From: Betaproteobacteria bacterium
GTDB taxonomy: Bacteria; Pseudomonadota; Gammaproteobacteria; Burkholderiales; Rhodocyclaceae
Direction of reading: 5' to 3'
Assembly (NCBI GenBank): GCA_009777245.1
Contig: WRMF01000009.1
Coordinates: 1 to 64,000 of the forward strand
DNA length: 64,000 nucleotides
Shown here: positions 16,320-22,309 of the stretch, in pieces
How positions within the stretch are numbered: position 1 is the stretch's first letter
Layout of the letters: each line of letters opens with the position of its first letter
Notes under the pieces: model-generated
Database searches by the model: none
The model's input: only the letters and a program-made list of their open reading frames with translations
What the model was told of the DNA's origin: nothing
Made by a program: the position numbers and the translations under genes

Positions 16320-16709
16320 ATGCTTGTCCAGTCGCTATCCCCCTGCATCACCACTACCAAGGTGACGGAATCCCGCGATTTCTATGTGAAGCACTTTGGA
16401 GCCAAGGTCACATTCGATTGTGGCTGGTACGTTAATCTCGAATTTGGCAAGGGGGCTTCCCTCCAATTCATGACCCCGCAGCCCGATCATCCAGTCTGCA
16501 ATCCTGTCGGCTTGACGTACAACTTTTGCGTTGCAGATGTCGATGCTGAGTTTCAATTGCTTGCGGCTTCCGGTCTGGCTGCCCTCATGCCCTTGGAAGA
16601 TCATTCTTGGGGAGATCGCGGCTTCGCAGTTCAAGACCCAAACGGAGTTGTTCTGTATATCTACTCTGAACGGGAACCTGACCCCGAGTTCAAGCAGTAC
16701 TACAAATAA
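16320..16709 (+). CDS. VOC-superfamily protein, cassette 6
   Basis: A strong AAGGAG lies upstream of the ATG. The 129-residue protein has the two VOC repeats: SLSPCITTTKVTESRDFYVK and, in the second half, WGDRGFAVQDPNGVVLYIYS with the closing acidic ligand. The central NLEFGKGASLQFMTPQ supports a compact binding protein like those for bleomycin or fosfomycin, but the ligand is not predictable. It is clearly different in sequence from the VOC protein of cassette 1, so the two are separate acquisitions rather than a duplication. Confidence 0.85.
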   Translation: MLVQSLSPCITTTKVTESRDFYVKHFGAKVTFDCGWYVNLEFGKGASLQFMTPQPDHPVCNPVGLTYNFCVADVDAEFQLLAASGLAALMPLEDHSWGDRGFAVQDPNGVVLYIYSEREPDPEFKQYYK

Positions 16710-16735
16710 CACCATGCGCACCAAATTGGCACCAC

Positions 16736-16805
16736 GCCTAACTTTGCGCTCAAGCCGGACAGCCCCGCCTGCGGCGGGGCTGCCGCTTAGCTTTGAACGT
16801 TAGGA
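16736..16805 (+). other. attC site 7 (70-bp type)
   Basis: GCCTAAC left core (the intact form of the GCCTGAC seen at sites 1 and 10) and GTTAGGA right core, with the CCCCGCC-TGC-GGCGGGG tip. Confidence 0.9.
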
Positions 16806-16825
16806 AACACATCCCGGAGTCACCT

Positions 16826-17437
16826 ATGAAACTAGCACCCATTTCATTTCAGAATGTTGTAACCGCTGTTGCGACTTGCATTTCTGTCGTAGCTGTTTTC
16901 TTTTCTTGGCAGCTAGTCAAGGCTTCATGGCAGCAAGCTGAGATTTCAAGTCAGCAAGTCGAAATCACCCGAGATCACTATCGAAGGTCAGTAACTCCAA
17001 TTCTCAACGTAACCCCATATGCAGAAGGAAAGGGGCGTCGCAACGGAATCTACCTTTCAAACGATGGCCTCGGCCCTGCAATCATCAAAGAATTCTCAGT
17101 CAAATCAGGGAGCACTGTGGTTAGTGGCTTCGAGTCAGAACAATGGCATGATATACTGACGGCAGCGGACATAAATCCTGCTTGCTTTGAACTCGGTTGG
17201 CCTAGAGCTGATGCGGCAATCAGCGCTAGTGAAAAGGATCATGTTCTTTTATCTATCACGAAAGCAGAGGGTCACGACATTTGTTACCCAGAACTCATCA
17301 AGTTAATCGGTGATCAAAGTATCGACATTTCTATTCAATATGAGTCCATCTACGGAGAACCGAAGCGTGTTTTGGCAAGTTCAAAAATCAAGTCCAAAAC
17401 AGTAGATGCGTTACGCCGCCAGATCTTCGGAAAATGA
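16826..17437 (+). CDS. Membrane-anchored protein of unknown function, cassette 7
   Basis: The ATG at 16826 has CGGAG upstream and lies 20 bases after the attC core. An in-frame start at 16793 would overlap the attC. The 203-residue product begins with one membrane helix (VVTAVATCISVVAVFF, near residues 10-26), then a Gln-rich coiled-coil-like stretch (QQAEISSQQVEITRDHYRR) and a soluble beta-rich domain (TPILNVTPYAEG, IYLSNDGLGPAIIKEFSV). Such single-helix proteins with a 'NDGxGPAxI' domain are common hypotheticals in accessory DNA. Function unknown. Confidence 0.72.
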   Translation: MKLAPISFQNVVTAVATCISVVAVFFSWQLVKASWQQAEISSQQVEITRDHYRRSVTPILNVTPYAEGKGRRNGIYLSNDGLGPAIIKEFSVKSGSTVVSGFESEQWHDILTAADINPACFELGWPRADAAISASEKDHVLLSITKAEGHDICYPELIKLIGDQSIDISIQYESIYGEPKRVLASSKIKSKTVDALRRQIFGK

Positions 17438-17492
17438 CCCGTTCATTCTCTTGCGCTGCATCCGTTCAATGTTCGGCCTCGCGATCACATCC

Positions 17493-17566
17493 CGCTCCGG
17501 CAAGCGGAGGTGGTATGCTTTGTGGCTCGCGCGTTCGGTTGAGCGTGTGTTCTGTTTCGCCAAGTG
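17493..17566 (+). promoter_or_regulatory. Conserved pre-attC module, copy E
   Basis: The box reads TGG-TATGCT (17511-17519). Elsewhere the copy diverges by single bases (TGTGGCTCGCGCG for TGCGGGTCGTGCG). Confidence 0.42.
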
Positions 17567-17654
17567 TCCTAACAACATGTTCAACCTCGCTCCCTTCGGT
17601 CGCTGGACACCCAATCGCTTCGCGCTTGGGTGCCGGTTAACATAAACGTTAGGC
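17567..17654 (+). other. attC site 8 (88-bp type), left border of the restriction-modification cassette
   Basis: TCCTAAC left core and GTTAGGC right core with both inner boxes intact (TGTTCAACC, GGTTAACA). Confidence 0.88.
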
Positions 17655-17724
17655 TATGTACGAAGATCTGCTACCTTGGTTTTTAAGTGATAGCGGGTTG
17701 GCACGACCGAGGGGGCGGGTGCGA

Positions 17725-17761
17725 TTGACAGAACCTCCGAAATATTCGATAATCGAATATT
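17725..17761 (+). promoter_or_regulatory. Methyltransferase promoter overlapped by a perfect palindrome
   Basis: TTGACA (17725-17730) and GATAAT (17748-17753) are 17 bases apart, a near-consensus sigma-70 promoter. The -10 lies inside a perfect 21-base palindrome (17741-17761): arms AATATTCGAT and ATCGAATATT around one central A. A protein bound there would block the promoter. The predicted transcript start is near 17760, 24 bases before the methyltransferase ATG. Which protein binds (the cassette controller or the methyltransferase itself) is not shown by sequence. Confidence 0.75.
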
Positions 17762-17783
17762 ATCACTAGAGACTCGCTCCACA

Positions 17784-20120
17784 ATGAATCTCCAGCAAGC
17801 ATTAACGGATGAATTCGAAGGACTAATTGGATTCAGTGTAGATTTGCCGATCGAATACAGGCGGGTGTTTAAGGCTTTGTGCTGTCATCTGGCGAAACGC
17901 AAACTACGAACTCGTAGCGAACGTCGAAATATATTGATTTCACATATCAACTCGAAGTTTGATATCAACCGAGAGGGCATTGCTGCAGTTCTTGCTCGGG
18001 CAGCGTCCCGTGGGCTAGTCTTCAATTTTCATGAGAAAAACCTTATCCAGAGAGCGTTCGATTTGCGCGATAAGGCAGCTTTTGCAGATGCTGTCAGGAA
18101 GGCAAGAAACGATCACGGTCTCCATAGTTTACTTTGCCAGCTCTTTACTCCCGCCACCGAAGAGGAAACACTCGCTCATTTTCGAGCAGAAGTCACGAAT
18201 CCATCAAGACTTCGCGTGGAAAAGGGAGTGCGCCCGATAGGTAATGAAATTCTTCTTTCTGCACTGTCCGCGTTTGTTTTTTCTGCAGCAGATGAAGAGG
18301 TAATGCATGAATTCTTCGATTCCGCATACAGCCATGAAAGATACGAGCGGTCTTTCTGGCTGCAGTTGAGAAAGCTACAACCACAGTTCTACTCGCGAAC
18401 GAGGACACTGGATATTGCTAAGGTTGACCAAAATTTTGCCGATTCGTGCGGCTCACTTGAAACGCTGCGATTAATTCTATTCGGCCAGACGGCATTGAGC
18501 TATAAGATGCTCGAAAATCACGGGTATTTAGCCTATTGGATAGAACCGCTAGTTATTGACGGACGAAATGTAACATGGGAAATTTGCTCCGACATCATGC
18601 TTTTTGCTGAAAAGCATGATGAGGTAATGCTCACCAACACATACTTTAAAACCAGCCAAATCAAAGCCGAGACCGTCTCTTACGTAAACGGCATTGATGA
18701 GTCTAATGCCCGATTTGACCTTGCAAATGAAGGGTTTACATACAAAGACATATTTGTCTGCATTCCCTCGACTGGCTCTCTTGTCGGCTCTGAGTCGCTT
18801 CTACTTCTTTTTCAAAAGAACAAGAGGGACGAAACATTAATCCCATGCCCTGCATGCAGAACGCACAATGTTCAAGGAAATTCCTACCCGAGCTTGGGTG
18901 TACGCAGTTGGGAGTGTCGAAATATTCTTTGCCCGGATAGAAGCAAATACAATCGAGGAAAGCGATATTCGTTTAAATCCTTGCTGATGCAGGAAGCTAT
19001 TGATGAGATAGAGAGCCAAATTTCACCAGAGTCGATTCGAAGATGGTCGCGAGACATTCAGATTGGTCGCACAGCTGACGATGCCGTCGAAATGTTAATT
19101 CGCCATTATTCATTGCATGGAGATGGGGTATATCTTTTTGGTATCAATGATCCGAATGACTCGCTAGGCCGTCGAATTGTGCGACACGAAGATATTATGA
19201 CTACCGAAGAGAACCTCGCATCGTGCTTCTTCGACTCGCATTGGTTCAAGAGGTATGCATTTTCTTCGGACGTAGGAGGGCGGGAGAACGCCAGTAGTAT
19301 CAATCAATGCTGCATTGGTTCCTTGACTATGGTTCACGGCGACTCATGTACAGTGCTCGAAGGATTTCCGGATAACTATTTCGATGGAGCAGTGACTTCC
19401 CCTCCCTATTTCAACGCACGAGAGTATTCTCAATGGTCGAACATCTATTGCTATTTGCACGACATGCTCTCTATTGCAAAGAGTTGCTTTAGAGTCCTCA
19501 AACCAGGGGCAACATATCTTTATAATATTTTCGACTACTTCGACAATGAGCGCAGTATTGTTTTTTCAGCCATGGGCGAGAAACGTCTAGTACTAAGTGC
19601 CTACACTGCGGACTTGTTCCGACGTGTAGGATTTCAGCTGGCCGGAGCCATAACTTGGGATAAAGGTGAAATCGAAGGAAAACGTGGGTTCAATGCTGGT
19701 AATTTTTCACCATATTATCAGGCTCCATTTAATTGCTGGGAACATATTCTCGTATTTGTAAAACCGCCGACGGATATGGCACAGAGAGTACTGAGCAACA
19801 TGCCAGCAGTCCTCCGTGCTCAACCAGTGAACAAAATGGTAAAGGGCAAGAATACACACGGCCACACCGCACCTTTCCCGGCGGATATTCCAAATCTCTT
19901 ACGTCCCTTCTTGCCAAAAGGGGGGAGAGTACTAGATCCCTTTGGAGGAAGCGGCACAACTGCTCGTGCGCTCGATGGCTTCGTGAGCGAGACGATCTGT
20001 ATCGAGAAGAAGAAGGAGTATTTTGACCTCGCTCTTAATCTCTTTATGTCCTATCGTAGCGCACTGAATCAGGGAACACATCAGGCGATTCTATCCAGAG
20101 AGGAAATCGTTGGCGCATGA
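17784..20120 (+). CDS. Site-specific DNA methyltransferase, beta class (probably m4C or m6A), cassette 8
   Basis: The 778-residue protein is modular. The first 340 residues match nothing I know. A zinc-ribbon-like region follows (CPAC at 355-358 and C378/C383). The catalytic domain is C-terminal: motif IV TSPPY (538-542) comes before the AdoMet-binding motif DPFGGSGTT (718-726), the order of beta-class amino-methyltransferases; TSPPY favours N4-cytosine but does not prove it. ETICIEKKKEYFDLA after motif I is typical. It converges on the HNH gene with a 40-base tail-to-tail overlap. Base composition is lower in G+C than the flanking chromosome, pointing to foreign origin. Confidence 0.88.
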   Translation: MNLQQALTDEFEGLIGFSVDLPIEYRRVFKALCCHLAKRKLRTRSERRNILISHINSKFDINREGIAAVLARAASRGLVFNFHEKNLIQRAFDLRDKAAFADAVRKARNDHGLHSLLCQLFTPATEEETLAHFRAEVTNPSRLRVEKGVRPIGNEILLSALSAFVFSAADEEVMHEFFDSAYSHERYERSFWLQLRKLQPQFYSRTRTLDIAKVDQNFADSCGSLETLRLILFGQTALSYKMLENHGYLAYWIEPLVIDGRNVTWEICSDIMLFAEKHDEVMLTNTYFKTSQIKAETVSYVNGIDESNARFDLANEGFTYKDIFVCIPSTGSLVGSESLLLLFQKNKRDETLIPCPACRTHNVQGNSYPSLGVRSWECRNILCPDRSKYNRGKRYSFKSLLMQEAIDEIESQISPESIRRWSRDIQIGRTADDAVEMLIRHYSLHGDGVYLFGINDPNDSLGRRIVRHEDIMTTEENLASCFFDSHWFKRYAFSSDVGGRENASSINQCCIGSLTMVHGDSCTVLEGFPDNYFDGAVTSPPYFNAREYSQWSNIYCYLHDMLSIAKSCFRVLKPGATYLYNIFDYFDNERSIVFSAMGEKRLVLSAYTADLFRRVGFQLAGAITWDKGEIEGKRGFNAGNFSPYYQAPFNCWEHILVFVKPPTDMAQRVLSNMPAVLRAQPVNKMVKGKNTHGHTAPFPADIPNLLRPFLPKGGRVLDPFGGSGTTARALDGFVSETICIEKKKEYFDLALNLFMSYRSALNQGTHQAILSREEIVGA

Positions 20121-20938
20121 GAGTATTTGCTGCCAGGCTCAATTTCATATAAACCGATTTGCTGGAGCCATCTAGCCATTGCCCAAGCTTCTTCAAATCT
20201 AATGTTCGCCATCGTGAGACCATACTCACGACAAAGGTTATGAAAACATCTGTAATTGCTAGGTCGATGCACAAACAAAAGCCACATAAGACCAGCTTCA
20301 GCAGTCAGGAATGTCAGTCCACCGTTTGCGTGCGAAGGTCTGCGGATAACATTGTGTCTTCTGCATCGAAGAATCATGTTGTCCAGGCGGTCGGCAACAT
20401 CTTCAAGGTCTTTCTGAGTACGTATACTTCCAGACGTTAGTGCGTTATATAAATCCCCCGAAATATTATCCAGGAGTTGCGCCTGTACGCCTGTGTAGTT
20501 GTGCCGATTAAGTAGGCCTACCAATCTCGCCTTAATTTCGGCCACAATGCGTGCGCAGTCTTGCCGAACCAAGTCTGGAATCTCTTTTTGCACAGATAAA
20601 CCCACGTCTCCAACAAACTCTTTCGGAATTACGTGGTCAGCCTGCAGGTCTACGCGAGTACCGCAATCAGCGCATTTTCCATTTTGCATAAAATGCCAGG
20701 TACGCACTGCTTCCCAGCATTTTCGGGGTGGAAAGTGGCGTTGAAATGATTTTTTGGACGCTATTGAGGTGCCAACCTGAGACGGATTAAGGTTTCCCAA
20801 AGTGGTCGCTGTTACCTCTCGCCAAGATATTATCCCTTCTTCAATAAGCTCCTCAAGGAACATTTGCCAGTGCTCCTCTGTCCAATCGGCTCCGTTTGCC
20901 GGATATTCAGAAGCATGCTGTTCTCCCTCACCAGTCAT
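20081..20938 (-). CDS. HNH-type endonuclease, presumed restriction enzyme of the cassette
   Basis: The 285-residue protein (ATG at 20938, MTGEGEQH) contains an HNH nuclease core: CADCGTRVDLQADHVIPKEF (Cys89, Cys92, Asp101-His102) and NMILRCRRHN (Cys192, His195), a zinc-supported beta-beta-alpha metal fold. The N-terminal part (DWTEEHWQMFLEELIEEGIISW) may recognise DNA or form the dimer. Its start overlaps the controller stop by 11 bases, so the two are read from one transcript. Placement between a controller and a methyltransferase makes restriction the natural role; the target site is unknown. The frame is open 34 codons further upstream inside the controller, but MTGEGE is the better start. 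Confidence 0.82.
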   Translation of the reverse strand: MTGEGEQHASEYPANGADWTEEHWQMFLEELIEEGIISWREVTATTLGNLNPSQVGTSIASKKSFQRHFPPRKCWEAVRTWHFMQNGKCADCGTRVDLQADHVIPKEFVGDVGLSVQKEIPDLVRQDCARIVAEIKARLVGLLNRHNYTGVQAQLLDNISGDLYNALTSGSIRTQKDLEDVADRLDNMILRCRRHNVIRRPSHANGGLTFLTAEAGLMWLLFVHRPSNYRCFHNLCREYGLTMANIRFEEAWAMARWLQQIGLYEIEPGSKYSHAPTISSLDRIA

Positions 20939-21203
20939 TCGATGTCTCCTCGGTGTGTCCTTCGAGAGTTGCTTCAAATTTCGAAACAAATTCAGATAAG
21001 CCAATACCCAAAGCAGCACAGAAAATGCGGAGTTCAGCAACGTCTAGTCGTCTTTCCCGACGCTCAATCTTGCTTATCAGAGACTGCTCGACACCCAGCC
21101 GCGTAGCCAACTCGACTTGAGTAAGGCCAGCCTCTTTCCGCGCTGTGCGCAGCAATGAGACGAGCGCCGAGTAATCATCGCTGTGTAGGGGAATTGGAAT
21201 CAT
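20928..21203 (-). CDS. XRE-family controller (C) protein of the restriction-modification cassette
   Basis: The 91-residue protein is almost entirely a Cro/CI-type helix-turn-helix domain: LVSLLRTARKEAGLTQVELA, then TRLGVEQSLISKIERRERRL and DVAELRIFCAALGIGLSEFV. This size and fold match the C proteins that delay nuclease expression until methylation is complete. I start it at the ATG at 21203 (MIPIPLHS). A longer frame to 21320 would run across the presumed operator. It is co-directional and overlapping with the HNH gene, the classic C-R arrangement. Confidence 0.85.
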   Translation of the reverse strand: MIPIPLHSDDYSALVSLLRTARKEAGLTQVELATRLGVEQSLISKIERRERRLDVAELRIFCAALGIGLSEFVSKFEATLEGHTEETSNDW

Positions 21204-21244
21204 TTTGCTAAGATAAAGCCGATTTTTGAATATGCCAAAATCGA
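21203..21244 (-). promoter_or_regulatory. Controller-gene promoter with operator-like inverted repeat
   Basis: Reading the minus strand, TATCTT lies six bases before the controller ATG, so a transcript would start at or next to the ATG and be leaderless, as reported for several C-protein genes. Just upstream, arms CGATTTT and AAAATCG (21220-21243, plus strand) flank a 10-base centre with GAATAT, a plausible binding site for the controller. Confidence 0.5.
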
Positions 21245-21536
21245 CTATTATTGCCATTCGAAACGCGGACTCGTTGGTCTTGTGTCTTGCGCACAAGCGG
21301 ACGGCCTGCGACCGGCGCATACCTTGTACGCAAGATATTCAAGTTATCACATCTCAGACGTTGACCGCTTACCCGATGAGGTCGTTCCAATGACCTACAA
21401 GGATGGCCTCCTTCAACACCCTGCTGGCTTCACAGTGACTCTCGGCAAAACATCCGGCAACCTCTCCGGCGGGAGAGTCGAACACAAGCGTGTTAGCGAG
21501 TTTACTGTAGAGGAGAGGAGAAAAAACATTCCAAGA
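21245..21536 (+). other. Right part of the restriction-modification cassette, no convincing gene
   Basis: A GTG-initiated frame from 21282 runs through attC 9 to 21686 and includes DVDRLPDEVVPMTYKDG and HPAGFTVTLGKTSG, which look protein-like. It has no ribosome site and ends in attC-derived sequence. It could be the remains of an earlier cassette. Confidence 0.3.
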
Positions 21537-21612
21537 TCGACTGGTAAGCGAAAGCGGTATACTTTACGGATTGCGCGTTCGGTTGGCCTTGTACCTGAGC
21601 ACTACCCATGTG
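21537..21612 (+). promoter_or_regulatory. Conserved pre-attC module, copy F (diverged)
   Basis: TATACT at 21558-21563 is kept, with GCGCGTTCGGTTG after it. The remainder (CCTTGTACCTGAGCACTACCC) departs from the other five copies. Confidence 0.4.
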
Positions 21613-21700
21613 TCACAACAACATGTTCAACCCCGCTCCCTTCGCTCGCTGGACATCCAATCGCTTCGCGCTTGGGTGCCGGTTAACATAAACGTTAGGT
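21613..21700 (+). other. attC site 9 (88-bp type), right border of the restriction-modification cassette
   Basis: The left core is altered to TCACAAC, whereas the rest (TGTTCAACC, GGTTAACA, right core GTTAGGT) is intact. Confidence 0.82.
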
Positions 21701-21718
21701 CACCAGAAAAACCCCAGT

Positions 21719-22243
21719 ATGCATATTTCAACAAATCTTCCGGGTTGCGTTCTTCGCTCATGGCGGCCTGAGGACAAAGCTGCCCTGCTGCTGCACGCCA
21801 ACAATCGCAATATCTGGCGCAACCTCACCGAGATGTTCCCGCATCCATACACTGAAACCAACGCGGTTCAGTGGCTCTCTATCGCATCGAGTCCCGGTAC
21901 CAGCATTTATCTAGCCATTGAGGTCGGCGGTGAGGCTGTTGGTGGCATTGGCATCATCGCAGGCACAGGCATCGGCCAGTACACCGGCCAGTTTGGCTAT
22001 TGGTTGGGTGAGTCATTGTGGGGCAGAGGTATCGCTACAGCATCGGCCAGTGCCTTGGCAACACATGCACTTGCTCAACCGCAGTTCGTGCGTCTCGAAG
22101 CGCCTGTGTTTGCCTGGAATCCTGCTTCCATGCGAGTGCTGGAAAAAGTTGGCTTCATCAGAGAAGGCGTCCTGCGCAGGAGCGTATTCAAAGATGGGCA
22201 ACTTATTGACAATGTTATGTATGCCAAAGTACGCGATGCCTGA
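21719..22243 (+). CDS. GNAT-family N-acetyltransferase (RimJ/RimL type), cassette 9
   Basis: The 174-residue protein has the GNAT order of motifs: LRSWRPEDKAALLLHANN at the N-terminus, YLAIEVGGEAVGGIGI, GYWLGESLWGRGIATASASA (the acetyl-CoA pyrophosphate loop RGIATA), LEAPVFAWNPASMRVLEKVG and FIREGVLRRSVFKDGQ. This is the RimJ/RimL branch, which acetylates protein N-termini or small molecules including some drugs; the substrate is unknown. The stop codon falls within the left core of attC 10, as is common for tightly packed cassettes. Confidence 0.9.
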   Translation: MHISTNLPGCVLRSWRPEDKAALLLHANNRNIWRNLTEMFPHPYTETNAVQWLSIASSPGTSIYLAIEVGGEAVGGIGIIAGTGIGQYTGQFGYWLGESLWGRGIATASASALATHALAQPQFVRLEAPVFAWNPASMRVLEKVGFIREGVLRRSVFKDGQLIDNVMYAKVRDA

Positions 22244-22307
22244 CTTTGCGCTCAAGCCGGACAGACCCGCCTGCGGCGGGTTTGCCGCTTGGCTTTGAAC
22301 GTTAGTT
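22238..22307 (+). other. attC site 10 (70-bp type), end of the array
   Basis: The left core is GCCTGAC. The right core reads GTTAGTT, departing from consensus at the outermost bases, as expected where the last cassette joins non-integron DNA. The mfd ATG follows after two bases. Confidence 0.82.
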
Positions 22308-22309
22308 TT

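Larger units (their letters stand above)
12831..22307 (+). mobile_element. Integron cassette array lacking an integrase (CALIN), nine cassettes
   Basis: Ten attC-like sites occur between 12831 and 22307. Each ends in a GTTAGGC-type core (GTTRRRY) and opens, 57-88 bases earlier, with a matching CCTAAC-type core; the arms between can fold into a long imperfect hairpin. Between them lie single small genes in one orientation with little spacing, the layout of integron cassettes. One cassette is unusually large (about 4 kb) and holds a restriction-modification system. No tyrosine recombinase (intI) or attI is visible in the window. The array sits between the DUF3617 gene and mfd, and its last core ends 2 bases before the mfd start. 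Confidence 0.85.

Noticed and set aside
17648-21700. Prophage or plasmid insertion as the source of the R-M genes
   Set aside because: No integrase, structural or replication genes are present, and attC sites bound the segment precisely on both sides.
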